A program made the position numbers and the translations under genes. The notes under the pieces are model-generated. The model worked only from the letters and a program-made list of their open reading frames with translations, ran no database searches and was not told the DNA's origin. 64,000 nucleotides of DNA. Origin: Mycolicibacterium brisbanense. Its GTDB lineage: Bacteria; Actinomycetota; Actinomycetes; Mycobacteriales; Mycobacteriaceae. Where the stretch lies: positions 62,001-126,000 of the forward strand of contig NZ_BCSX01000004.1 in the NCBI RefSeq assembly GCF_001570425.1, written 5' to 3'. This document shows, piece by piece, positions 36,573 to 44,514 of this stretch. How positions within the stretch are numbered: position 1 is the first letter of the stretch; each line of letters opens with the position of its first letter.

Positions 36573-37943
36573 GTGTCGACACCAGAGCCTCAACCGTTTC
36601 CCCGGAGCATGGCCCTGCTCGTCGCAGGCGCGTTCTTCATGGAGATTCTCGACGCCACCATCATCACCCCGGCCATTCCGCTGATCGCGTCGTCGCTGCA
36701 CGTCGAAGCCGTCGATGTCAGCGTCGCGATCTCGGCCTACCTGGTCACCGTGGCCGTGCTGATCCCGGCCAGCGGTTGGCTGGCCGACCGGTTCGGCATC
36801 CGCCCGGTGTTCATCGCCGCCATCGCGGTGTTCACGCTGGCATCCATCGGGTGTGCGGTGAGCCTCTCGCTGCCCATGCTCGTCGGTATGCGGGTGCTGC
36901 AGGGGATCGGCGGCGCGATGATGGTGCCCGTCGGACGGCTCGCGGTGCTGCGCTACAGCGACAAGTCCGATCTGGTCCGGGCCATCGCCCTGCTGACCTG
37001 GCCTGCGCTCGCGGCTCCCGTGCTGGCGCCGGTGCTCGGCGGCGGGATCGCCACCCTCGGGAGTTGGCGGTGGATCTTCGCGGTCAACGTGCCGATCGGC
37101 ATCATCGGATTCGTCTTGGCGCTCAAGCTGATCCGCGGCGCACCGATAGCGTCGCCCCGCACCCTGGACTGGCCGGGCCTGCTGGCGCTGGGGTCGGGGA
37201 TCGCCGCGGCCTTGATCGCGCTGGAGCACGTCCGGGTATCCGGCACGGACTGGGGCCTGGTCGCGGGATGTGCGGCCGGGGCCGTCGTCCTGCTCGCCGG
37301 TGCGGTGTGGCATCTGCTGCGTGCGTCGTCGCCGCTCGTGCAGTTGCGGGTGCTGCGGGTGCCGACGCTGCGTATCACGGTGTCGGCCGGGTCGCTGTAC
37401 CGCATGGTGATCACCGCCGTGCCGTTCCTGTTGCCGCTGCAGTACCAGCTGGTGTTCGGGTGGACGCCGTTTGCGGCCGGCTTGATGGTGGCCGCCCTGT
37501 TCGCGGGCAACCTGACCATCAAGCCGATCACCACGCCTCTGATGCGCCGGTTCGGCATCCGGACCGTGCTGCTCGTCAACGGCGTGCTGTCGGTGGGCTG
37601 GTTCGGTCTGCTGGCGCTGCTGCGGCCGGGCCTGCCCGTCGTGCTGATGGCCGCGATCCTCTATGTCAGCGGGGCGCTGCGCTCCATCGGGTTCACCGCC
37701 TACAACAGCCTGGCGTTCTCCGACGTCGAGGGGGATCGGCTGACGCACGCCAACACGCTCAACGCGTCGGTGCAGGAACTCGCGGCCGGCCTCGGCATCG
37801 CGGTGGCGGCGCTGCTGCTGAGCCAGCTGGCGTCTTATCCGTGGACCTATCTGGTGCTCGGTGCGCTGCTGGCGCTGACGCTCGTCGAGACGCTGCGGCT
37901 GCCCCGTACGGCGGGGGCGCATGTCAGCGGGCATGACGGCTGA
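36573..37943 (+). CDS. MFS multidrug transporter (EmrB/QacA type)
   Basis: This 456-residue transporter has 13-14 predicted helices and the DHA2-type motifs LDATIITPAIPLIASSL and SGWLADRFGIRPVF (motif A). Motif C-like glycine/proline helices are also present (PALAAPVLAPVLGG). It should extrude drugs or metabolites by proton antiport. GTG at 36573 is used; an ATG 36 bases downstream would remove a short cytoplasmic tail. Substrate unknown. Confidence 0.87.
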   Translation: MSTPEPQPFPRSMALLVAGAFFMEILDATIITPAIPLIASSLHVEAVDVSVAISAYLVTVAVLIPASGWLADRFGIRPVFIAAIAVFTLASIGCAVSLSLPMLVGMRVLQGIGGAMMVPVGRLAVLRYSDKSDLVRAIALLTWPALAAPVLAPVLGGGIATLGSWRWIFAVNVPIGIIGFVLALKLIRGAPIASPRTLDWPGLLALGSGIAAALIALEHVRVSGTDWGLVAGCAAGAVVLLAGAVWHLLRASSPLVQLRVLRVPTLRITVSAGSLYRMVITAVPFLLPLQYQLVFGWTPFAAGLMVAALFAGNLTIKPITTPLMRRFGIRTVLLVNGVLSVGWFGLLALLRPGLPVVLMAAILYVSGALRSIGFTAYNSLAFSDVEGDRLTHANTLNASVQELAAGLGIAVAALLLSQLASYPWTYLVLGALLALTLVETLRLPRTAGAHVSGHDG

Positions 37944-37953
37944 CCTTCGGGCG

Positions 37954-37982
37954 TTGACACTCGTACCGTATGCCGATAGATT
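37954..37982 (+). promoter_or_regulatory. Sigma-A-type promoter of the cysD operon
   Basis: TTGACA at 37954-37959 and TAGATT at 37977-37982 are separated by 17 bp, close to the housekeeping consensus. The -10 box ends seven bases before an ATG at 37990, so transcription should begin at a leaderless upstream ORF and not at cysD itself. Confidence 0.75.
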
Positions 37983-37989
37983 CCTGGCC

Positions 37990-38034
37990 ATGCTTGCAAT
38001 CCTGGCCATTTCTACCAACTTAATGGAGAAGTGA
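37990..38034 (+). CDS. Leaderless 14-residue upstream ORF coupled to cysD
   Basis: The ORF encodes MLAILAISTNLMEK. It starts where the promoter predicts the 5' end of the mRNA, and its TGA shares one base with the cysD ATG (TGATG). Leaderless short ORFs are common in mycobacteria, and some with Cys codons control sulfur genes by attenuation. This one has no Cys codon, so any control would work through re-initiation or coupling. Confidence 0.6.
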   Translation: MLAILAISTNLMEK

Positions 38035-38963
38035 TGACCGCAACGCTCAAGGCTGAGAAACAAACCGGGCACTACGAGCTGAGCCATCTGCGCTCGCTCG
38101 AAGCCGAAGCCATCCACATCATCCGTGAGGTCGCCGCCGAGTTCGAGCGTCCCGTGCTGCTGTTCTCCGGCGGCAAGGACTCGATCGTGATGCTGCATCT
38201 GGCCATCAAGGCGTTCAAGCCGGGACGGCTGCCGTTCCCGGTGATGCACGTCGACACCGGCCACAACTTCGACGAGGTGCTGGCCGCCCGCGACGAGCTG
38301 GTCGCCGAGCACGGCGTGCGGCTCATCGTCGCCAAGGTGCAGGACGACATCGACGCCGGTCGCGTCGTCGAGACCATCCCGTCACGCAACCCCCTGCAGA
38401 CCGTCACGTTGCTGCGGGCCATCCGGGAGAACAAGTTCGACGCCGCATTCGGTGGGGCCCGCCGCGACGAGGAGAAGGCGCGCGCCAAGGAGCGGGTGTT
38501 CAGCTTCCGCGACGAGTTCGGCCAGTGGGACCCCAAGGCGCAACGCCCCGAGTTGTGGAACCTGTACAACGGCCGGCACCACAAGGGTGAGCACATCCGC
38601 GTCTTCCCGTTGTCGAACTGGACCGAATTCGACATCTGGTCCTACATCGGCGCAGAAAAGATCAAGCTGCCCTCGATCTATTACGCCCACCAGCGCAAGG
38701 TTTTCGAGCGTGACGGCATGCTGCTCGCCGTGCACCGGCACATGCAGCCGCGCAAAGATGAGCCGGTGATCGAGAAGTCCGTGCGCTTCCGCACCGTCGG
38801 CGACGTCACCTGCACCGGCTGCGTCGAATCGACCGCGGCCACGGTGTCCGAGGTGATCGCCGAGACGGCGGTGTCGCGGTTGACCGAGCGCGGCGCGACC
38901 CGCGCCGACGACCGGATCTCCGAGGCGGGTATGGAAGACCGTAAGCGGGAGGGCTACTTCTGA
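38034..38963 (+). CDS. cysD: Sulfate adenylyltransferase small subunit CysD
   Basis: This 309-residue subunit makes adenosine 5'-phosphosulfate from ATP and sulfate together with CysN. The PP-loop SGGKDSIVMLHLA is the ATP site, followed by FPVMHVDTGHNFDE and the GARRDEEKARAKER and RPELWNLYN motifs typical of CysD. The ATG at 38034 has AATGGAGAAG upstream and overlaps the leader ORF. An ATG overlapping its stop begins a 19-codon linker ORF before cysNC. This is the first step of sulfate assimilation. Confidence 0.95.
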   Translation: MTATLKAEKQTGHYELSHLRSLEAEAIHIIREVAAEFERPVLLFSGGKDSIVMLHLAIKAFKPGRLPFPVMHVDTGHNFDEVLAARDELVAEHGVRLIVAKVQDDIDAGRVVETIPSRNPLQTVTLLRAIRENKFDAAFGGARRDEEKARAKERVFSFRDEFGQWDPKAQRPELWNLYNGRHHKGEHIRVFPLSNWTEFDIWSYIGAEKIKLPSIYYAHQRKVFERDGMLLAVHRHMQPRKDEPVIEKSVRFRTVGDVTCTGCVESTAATVSEVIAETAVSRLTERGATRADDRISEAGMEDRKREGYF

Positions 38964-39022
38964 TGGGGCGAGCGAAGCGACGGGGGAATTGGTTGGGGCG
39001 AGCGAAGCGACGGGGGATTTGA
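38963..39022 (+). CDS. 19-residue linker ORF made of a tandem repeat
   Basis: ATG overlaps the cysD stop (TGATG), and the frame reads MGRAKRRGNWLGRAKRRGI before TGA, two bases ahead of the cysNC ATG. It thus bridges the whole 61-bp gap and keeps ribosomes moving between the two subunit genes. The peptide is a basic duplicated unit (GRAKRRG). It may simply be repeat DNA that remains open. Confidence 0.45.
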   Translation: MGRAKRRGNWLGRAKRRGI

Positions 39023-39023
39023 C
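38964..39023. repeat. Two tandem 30-bp repeats between cysD and cysNC
   Basis: Copies at 38964-38993 and 38994-39023 share TGGGGCGAGCGAAGCGACGG and most of the remaining ten bases, differing near the 3' end. The unit contains GCGAGCGAAGCGA. The 30-bp period is a multiple of three, so the duplication preserves frame. Confidence 0.85.
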
Positions 39024-39024
39024 C

Positions 39025-40869
39025 ATGACGACTCTTCTCCGCCTGGCCACCGCGGGTTCCGTCGACGACGGCAAGTCCACGCTGATCGGCCGGCTGCTCT
39101 ACGACAGCAAGGCCGTCATGGAGGACCAGCTCGCCGCCGTCGAGCGCACCTCCAAGGAACGCGGTCACGACTACACCGACCTGGCACTGGTCACCGACGG
39201 CCTGCGCGCCGAGCGTGAGCAGGGCATCACCATCGATGTCGCCTACCGCTACTTCGCCACGGCCAAGCGCAAATTCATCATCGCCGACACCCCCGGGCAC
39301 CTGCAGTACACCCGCAACATGGTCACCGGAACCTCCACCGCACAGCTGGCCATCGTGCTGGTCGACGCCCGCCACGGCCTGCTCGAGCAGTCCCGCAGGC
39401 ACGCCTTCCTGGCGTCGCTGCTGGGCATCCAGCACATCGTGCTCGCGGTCAACAAGATGGACCTGATCGGTTGGGATCAGGAGAAATTCGAGGCCATCCG
39501 CGACGAGTTCCACGCGTTCGCGGCCCGCCTGGACGTTCACGACGTGACCACCATCCCGCTCTCGGCGCTGCTCGGGGACAACGTGGTGACCAAGTCCGAC
39601 GCAACGCCGTGGTACGACGGTCCGGCGCTGCTGAGCCATCTGGAAGACGTCTACATCGCCGGTGACCGCAACCTCGTCGACGTACGGTTCCCGGTGCAGT
39701 ACGTGATCCGGCCGCAGACCCACGAGCACGCCGACCACCGCAGCTACGCGGGCACGGTCGCCAGTGGCGTGCTGCGCACCGGCGACGACGTCGTCGTGCT
39801 GCCCGCAGGCAAGTCCACCCGGATCACCGAGATCGAAGGCCCGTCCGGCATCGTCGACGAGGCCTTCCCTCCAATGGCCGTGTCGATCAGCCTGTCCGAC
39901 GACATCGACATCTCACGCGGCGACATGATCGCGCGACCGAACAACCAGCCGCGCGTCGTGCAGGATTTCGACGCCACCGTGTGCTGGATGGCCGACGACG
40001 CGTCGTTGGAGCCGGGCCGCGAGTATCTGGTCAAGCACACCACGCGCACCACGCGGGCAAAGGTGGTCGGCCTCGACTATCGCCTCGACGTCAACACCCT
40101 GCACCGCGACAAGTCCGCGACCGCACTCAAACTCAATGAGCTGGGCCGTATTTCGTTGCGCACCCAGGTGCCGCTGTTGCTCGACGAGTACAGCCGCAAC
40201 GCCGCCACCGGGTCGTTCATCCTGATCGATCCCAACACCAACGGCACCGTCGCCGCGGGCATGGTGTTGCGTGACACCCGCAACGAGACCTCGAGCCCCA
40301 ACACGGTGCGCCACCAGTCGTTGTGCACCGCCGAGGACCGACTGTCGAAGGGTCGCACCGTGTGGTTCACCGGGCTGTCCGGTTCGGGGAAGTCGTCGGT
40401 GGCCATGCTGGTGGAACAGAAGCTGCTCGAAAAGGGCATTCCCGCTTACGTTCTCGACGGCGACAACCTGCGGCACGGGCTGAATGCCGACCTGGGCTTC
40501 TCGATGGCCGACCGGGCGGAGAATCAGCGCAGGCTCGCTCACGTCGCCGCCATCCTCGCCGACTCCGGTCAGGTCGTCCTGGTGCCCGCCATCAGCCCGC
40601 TCGAGGAGCATCGCGCGTTGGCGCGCAAGGTCGCCACCGAAGCGGGCCTGGACTTCTTCGAGGTGTTCTGTGACACCCCGCTGGAAGACTGCGAACGGCG
40701 AGATCCCAAGGGGCTCTACGCCAAAGCCCGCGCCGGCGAGATCACCCACTTCACCGGGATCGACAGCCCGTACCAGCGGCCGAAGAACCCCGATCTGCGG
40801 CTGACCCCCGACCGCAGCCCGGACGAGCTGGCGCAGTCGGTCATCGACCTGCTGGAAGGCGGCCGATGA
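39025..40869 (+). CDS. cysN: Bifunctional sulfate adenylyltransferase GTPase / APS kinase CysNC
   Basis: This 614-residue protein is a fusion. Residues 1-430 are the CysN GTPase: GSVDDGKST (P-loop), DTPGHLQY and NKMD, plus two EF-Tu-like beta barrels. Residues from about 440 are APS kinase CysC: GLSGSGKSS P-loop, LDGDNLRHGLNADLGF and the ISPLEEHR loop. It uses GTP hydrolysis to drive APS formation with CysD, then phosphorylates APS to PAPS. The ATG at 39025 lies just after the linker ORF. CysQ overlaps its stop. Confidence 0.95.
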   Translation: MTTLLRLATAGSVDDGKSTLIGRLLYDSKAVMEDQLAAVERTSKERGHDYTDLALVTDGLRAEREQGITIDVAYRYFATAKRKFIIADTPGHLQYTRNMVTGTSTAQLAIVLVDARHGLLEQSRRHAFLASLLGIQHIVLAVNKMDLIGWDQEKFEAIRDEFHAFAARLDVHDVTTIPLSALLGDNVVTKSDATPWYDGPALLSHLEDVYIAGDRNLVDVRFPVQYVIRPQTHEHADHRSYAGTVASGVLRTGDDVVVLPAGKSTRITEIEGPSGIVDEAFPPMAVSISLSDDIDISRGDMIARPNNQPRVVQDFDATVCWMADDASLEPGREYLVKHTTRTTRAKVVGLDYRLDVNTLHRDKSATALKLNELGRISLRTQVPLLLDEYSRNAATGSFILIDPNTNGTVAAGMVLRDTRNETSSPNTVRHQSLCTAEDRLSKGRTVWFTGLSGSGKSSVAMLVEQKLLEKGIPAYVLDGDNLRHGLNADLGFSMADRAENQRRLAHVAAILADSGQVVLVPAISPLEEHRALARKVATEAGLDFFEVFCDTPLEDCERRDPKGLYAKARAGEITHFTGIDSPYQRPKNPDLRLTPDRSPDELAQSVIDLLEGGR

Positions 40870-41600
40870 ACGACCACGAACTGGCCGCGCGGCTGGCCAC
40901 CCGTGCAGGGGATCTGCTGCTCGATGTGCGTGCCGACTTCGCCGACGCCACGGTCGAGGAGCGAAAAGCGGCCGGGGACAAGCAGTCCCACGACTTCCTG
41001 ATGGCGGAGTTGGCGGCGCATCGTCCGGGCGACGCCGTGCTGTCCGAAGAGGGAGTGGACGATCCGGTCCGGTTGAGCGCCGACCGCGTGTGGATCGTCG
41101 ACCCGCTCGACGGCACGCGCGAGTTTTCCGAACTCGGCCGTGACGACTGGGCCGTGCACGTGGCCCTGTGGGAGGCAGGCGAATTGGTCGCGGGCGCGGT
41201 GGCCCTGCCCGCCCAGAACACCACCCTGTCCACGCCCGACGTGGCCGCGCCCCGCGCGTTCGACGGGCCGCCCCGGGTGGTCGTGTCGCGTACCCGGCCG
41301 CCTGCCGTGGCGCTTGCGGTGCGTGACGCGTTGGACGGCACGCTGGTCGAAATGGGTTCGGCCGGAGCCAAAGTCGCCGCCGTCATCCGCGGCGTCGCCG
41401 ACGTGTACGTACACGCCGGCGGGCAGTACGAGTGGGATTCGGCCGCGCCGGTCGCCGTGGCGCGGGCCGCCGGGCTGCACACGTCGCGCATCGACGGTTC
41501 GCCTCTGGTCTACAACTCGGCCGATCCCAAGCTGCCCGATCTACTGGTGTGCCGCCCCGAGCTGGCCGAGCGGGTGCTCGCCGTCACTGCTCCGCAGTAG
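40866..41600 (+). CDS. cysQ: 3'(2'),5'-bisphosphate nucleotidase CysQ
   Basis: This 244-residue phosphatase of the inositol-monophosphatase superfamily has the metal motif DPLDGTREF, the acidic SEEGVDD and the C-terminal YEWDSAAPVAVARAAG. It removes the 3'-phosphate from PAP or PAPS and so balances the PAPS pool made by CysNC. The ATG overlaps the cysNC stop, placing it in the same operon. Mycobacterial CysQ can also act on inositol and fructose phosphates, so side activities are possible. Confidence 0.92.
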   Translation: MNDHELAARLATRAGDLLLDVRADFADATVEERKAAGDKQSHDFLMAELAAHRPGDAVLSEEGVDDPVRLSADRVWIVDPLDGTREFSELGRDDWAVHVALWEAGELVAGAVALPAQNTTLSTPDVAAPRAFDGPPRVVVSRTRPPAVALAVRDALDGTLVEMGSAGAKVAAVIRGVADVYVHAGGQYEWDSAAPVAVARAAGLHTSRIDGSPLVYNSADPKLPDLLVCRPELAERVLAVTAPQ

Positions 41601-41691
41601 CCTCCGCCACGCGCGCCTCGATTACCGCGACAGTCCGGCCGTGCTGGCCGGGCTGGACGCGTATGTCGAGCGGCTGAAGCAAGAGTGCTGA
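41601..41691 (+). pseudogene. Possible coding remnant after cysQ
   Basis: The stretch reads LDYRDSPAVLAGLDAYVERLKQEC then stop in one frame, with amphipathic coding-like composition and no start of its own. It looks like the C-terminal tail of a lost gene (GST-like tails have similar patterns) or chance. No ribosome site is present. The rest of the gap to 41751 shows nothing recognisable. Confidence 0.25.
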
Positions 41692-41751
41692 CCGGCGTGG
41701 GACCAGTCCGGGTAGTCCCACGATTGGAGCCTGAGCGCCGTCGCGGGCCAC

Positions 41752-41757
41752 TAGGCT
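41752..41757 (+). promoter_or_regulatory. Leaderless -10 box before the isochorismatase-like gene
   Basis: TAGGCT fits TANNNT and ends seven bases before the ATG at 41765. Confidence 0.5.
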
Positions 41758-41764
41758 CATCGAG

Positions 41765-42361
41765 ATGACCCGCCCCACTCTGCGCGAACTTGCCAGCTTG
41801 CCCGTCGAACCCGTGCGCCTCGCCGACTCCGCCCTGGTCCTCATCGACTGCCAGAAGACCTACACACAAGGGGTCATGGAGCTCGAAGGCGTCCAGGCCG
41901 CGCTCGACGAGACTGCGGAACTGCTCGAACGCGCCCGCACCGCTGGTATTCCGATCATCCACATCCAGCACTCGGACGGTCCTGGCTCGTTGTACGACAT
42001 CGAGGGGGAGAGTGGCGCGATCGTCGATGCGGTGGCACCACGCGGCGATGAGCCCGTGGTGGTCAAGCAGTTCCCGAACTCGTTCGTGCAGACCGACCTC
42101 GACGAGCGGCTCAAGGCCGTCGGCGCGTCGAACCTGGTGCTCGCCGGCTTCATGACTCACATGTGTGTGAACTCCACGGCCCGCGGTGCTTTCAGCCTCG
42201 GCTATGCGCCGACGGTGGTCGCCGCCGCGACCGCAACCCGCAGCCTGGCGGGCCCGGACGGTCAGGCGGTACCGGCGGCGGCGTTGCAGGCGGCAAGCCT
42301 CGCGGGCCTCGCTGATCTGGTGGCCGTCGTGGTGCCGGGCACCGCAGACATCCCCGACTAG
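41765..42361 (+). CDS. Isochorismatase-like cysteine hydrolase
   Basis: This 198-residue enzyme has the catalytic triad D28 (VLIDCQKTY), K101 (VVKQFPNSF) and C134 (AGFMTHMCVNST). The TH-MC segment and following small residues match nicotinamidase/isochorismatase-fold amidohydrolases. It lacks the metal-binding HxxxxH arrangement of nicotinamidases, so it is more likely an N-carbamoyl or other amide hydrolase. It is leaderless by promoter geometry and is followed seven bases later by an FMN-binding protein. Confidence 0.88.
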   Translation: MTRPTLRELASLPVEPVRLADSALVLIDCQKTYTQGVMELEGVQAALDETAELLERARTAGIPIIHIQHSDGPGSLYDIEGESGAIVDAVAPRGDEPVVVKQFPNSFVQTDLDERLKAVGASNLVLAGFMTHMCVNSTARGAFSLGYAPTVVAAATATRSLAGPDGQAVPAAALQAASLAGLADLVAVVVPGTADIPD

Positions 42362-42367
42362 CCCGCC

Positions 42368-43033
42368 ATGACGCACCCCGACACCCGGGTGACGCGGCTC
42401 GCCGAGCTGCAGAGCACCTCCCGCAGCCGGCTCGACCAACTGCTCGACAGCACGCCGCTGGCCACTGTCGCACTCGTGCGCGACGGTCATCCCGTGGTGT
42501 TCCCGATCGGATTCGCCCGTATTGGGGACGATCTGGTCATCCACGGTTCGACCGGCTCACCGTGGATGCGGGCGTTGGCCGACGGGGCGCCGGTCGCGGT
42601 GTCGGTCACCGCACTGGACGGCGTGACGGTGGCGCGCAGTGCGTTCGAATCGTCGTTTGCCTATCGCAGTGCGGTGGTGTTCGGGACGTTCGAGCGCGTC
42701 GCCGACGCGGACAAGACCGGTTACCTGCAGATCTTGACCGATACGTTTGTGCCGGGCCGCGTCGCCGAACTGCGGGACAGCACCGCCAAGGAACTGGCGG
42801 CGACGCTGGCGTTGCGGCTGCCCATCGGCGTCGACAACTGGTCGTTGAAGATCAGCGACGGCTGGCCGGAAGACCCGCCTGAGGACGTCGCCGCCGGAGC
42901 CTGGGCCGGGGTGGTGCCGTTGACGACGCAGTACGGGCCGCCGCAAACCGCCCCGGACGTCGCTCCGGGCACACCGGTGCCGCCCTCGGTACGCGCCATG
43001 ACGGGTGCCCTGCGCAACACCGCCCCGCGGTAG
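42368..43033 (+). CDS. Pyridoxamine 5'-phosphate oxidase-like FMN-binding protein
   Basis: This 221-residue protein has the split-barrel flavin-reductase pattern: [29 protein letters not shown] and the later [19 protein letters not shown]. The C-terminal half ([27 protein letters not shown]) matches a common actinobacterial family of pyridoxamine-5'-phosphate-oxidase-related proteins. It probably binds FMN or F420. Its neighbour suggests a shared catabolic or detoxifying role, not established. Confidence 0.85.
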   Translation: MTHPDTRVTRLAELQSTSRSRLDQLLDSTPLATVALVRDGHPVVFPIGFARIGDDLVIHGSTGSPWMRALADGAPVAVSVTALDGVTVARSAFESSFAYRSAVVFGTFERVADADKTGYLQILTDTFVPGRVAELRDSTAKELAATLALRLPIGVDNWSLKISDGWPEDPPEDVAAGAWAGVVPLTTQYGPPQTAPDVAPGTPVPPSVRAMTGALRNTAPR

Positions 43034-43052
43034 CGCTGGCAGAATCCACACC

Positions 43053-43523
43053 ATGCGGATGTCGGCGAAGGCGGAGTACGCCGTCCGCGCCATGGTCGAA
43101 CTGGCCACTGTCGGCGAGGGCGACCTGGTCAAAACCGATGATCTGGCCAAGGCGCAGGGCATCCCGGCGCAGTTCCTGGTCGACATCCTGTCCGATTTGC
43201 GAACCGACCGCCTGGTTCGCAGCCACCGCGGCCGCGACGGTGGCTACGAGCTGGCCCGCCCGGCCGACGCGATCAGCATCGCCGACGTGTTGCGCTGTAT
43301 CGACGGCCCGCTCGCCAGCGTCCGCGACATCGGGTTGGGCGATCTGCCCTACTCGGGTCCGACCGCCGCGCTCACCGACGTGTGGCGGGCGCTGCGGGCC
43401 AGTATGCGATCGGTGCTGGAGGAGACCAGCCTGGCGGATGTGGCCAGCGGCGCGCTGCCGGACCACGTTGCGAAGCTGGCGGGCGCCTACCTCAGTCAAG
43501 AGGCGCAGCGGGGTCACGGTTAG
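43053..43523 (+). CDS. Rrf2-family regulator (Rv1287-like)
   Basis: This 156-residue regulator has the Rrf2 winged helix ([18 protein letters not shown], then [31 protein letters not shown]) and a dimerisation helix. The iron-sulfur Cys cluster of IscR/NsrR is absent; the only Cys is in [11 protein letters not shown]. This resembles CymR, a cysteine-metabolism regulator lacking a cluster. Location near cysD-cysNC-cysQ, as in M. tuberculosis, supports a sulfur role. Confidence 0.88.
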   Translation: MRMSAKAEYAVRAMVELATVGEGDLVKTDDLAKAQGIPAQFLVDILSDLRTDRLVRSHRGRDGGYELARPADAISIADVLRCIDGPLASVRDIGLGDLPYSGPTAALTDVWRALRASMRSVLEETSLADVASGALPDHVAKLAGAYLSQEAQRGHG

Positions 43524-43531
43524 GCGAGGAC

Positions 43532-43915
43532 TCAGCCGCCGTACGGCCGGGTGATGATCTCCAGGTAATGCCCGGAGGGATCCTGGAAGTACACCCCGCG
43601 GCCGCCGTCGTTGTGGTTGATCTCGCCCGGCCGCGCGGCCCGCGGATCGGCCCAGTGCTGCAGCCCGCGTTCCCGGATGCGGCCGTAGATCGCGTCGAAC
43701 TCGTCCTCGGAGACCAGGAAGGCGTAGTGCTGCGGCCGAATGTCCTCATCCGGGCCCACCTGGGCGTAGTCGAGGCTCACGCCGTGGTTGAGCGTCACGG
43801 CCAGGAAGTGGCCGAATTCTTTGGCGCTGGGCAGACCGAACAGGTCGGTGAGGAAGGTCGCCGACTCCTCGCGGTCCTTGGCGGCAACGATGGTGTGGTT
43901 GAAGGTGATGGCCAT
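43532..43915 (-). CDS. VOC-family (glyoxalase/bleomycin-resistance fold) protein
   Basis: This 127-residue protein has paired betaalpha-beta-beta-beta modules: NHTIVAAKDREESATFLTDLFGL at the N-terminus and YFQDPSGHYLEIITRPYGG at the C-terminus. H6 and E120-type positions (HYLEI) are the usual metal ligands of the fold. It may be a dioxygenase, lyase or binding protein. The ATG at 43915 is divergent from an acetyltransferase gene 55 bp away. Confidence 0.88.
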   Translation of the reverse strand: MAITFNHTIVAAKDREESATFLTDLFGLPSAKEFGHFLAVTLNHGVSLDYAQVGPDEDIRPQHYAFLVSEDEFDAIYGRIRERGLQHWADPRAARPGEINHNDGGRGVYFQDPSGHYLEIITRPYGG

Positions 43916-43970
43916 GTAGATCCAGTAAACCCCTGCGCCGATACGGGCGGCAACGGTGCAGGATATGGGG

Positions 43971-44495
43971 ATGGCCGAGGTACCGACACTGACCGGGCCG
44001 CGGGTGCGGCTACGGGCTCCCGCGGTCACCGACGCCGACGCGATGTTCACGCGCATCGCCGCCGACCCTGAGGTGACGCGCTACCTCGCCTGGCGTCCGC
44101 ATCCCGATGTGGCCGAGACCCGGCGCGTGATCACGTCGTTGTTCAACGCGGGCAACGAGATAACGCGTCTCATCGAGGTCGGCGGCGAAGTCGTCGGCCT
44201 GTGCGCCCGCCGCTACCGGCAGCCCCATGAGGTCGAGCTGGGGTACTGCCTGGCGCGGGACTGGTGGGGGAGGGGACTGATGTCCGAGGCGGTCGCGGTG
44301 CTGCTGGACGAGATCGTGCGCGATACCGCGGTGTATCGGGTGTCGGCGTTCTGCCACGTCGACAATGCCGCGTCAGCCGGCGTGCTGCGCCGGTGTGGTC
44401 TGACGCGCGAGGGCCGGCTGGTCCGCTACTCGATGTTCCCGAACATCAGCGAGCAACCACAGGACGTGCTGATGTTCGGAAAAGCGTTGCGGTAG
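43971..44495 (+). CDS. GNAT-family N-acetyltransferase (RimJ/RimL-like)
   Basis: This 174-residue acetyltransferase starts MAEVPTLTGPRVRLRAP, with the acetyl-CoA binding motif LARDWWGRGLMSEAV and the C-terminal NAASAGVLRRCGLTREGRL. It belongs to the RimJ/RimL-type GNATs that acetylate N-termini or small molecules. An in-frame ATG six bases upstream is also possible. Substrate unknown. Confidence 0.88.
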   Translation: MAEVPTLTGPRVRLRAPAVTDADAMFTRIAADPEVTRYLAWRPHPDVAETRRVITSLFNAGNEITRLIEVGGEVVGLCARRYRQPHEVELGYCLARDWWGRGLMSEAVAVLLDEIVRDTAVYRVSAFCHVDNAASAGVLRRCGLTREGRLVRYSMFPNISEQPQDVLMFGKALR

Positions 44496-44514
44496 CGGAC
44501 CATCCGCGGGTGTC

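Noticed and set aside
38964..39023. CRISPR-like direct repeat
   Set aside because: Only two adjacent units without spacers, so it is a tandem duplication, not a CRISPR array; none was seen elsewhere.
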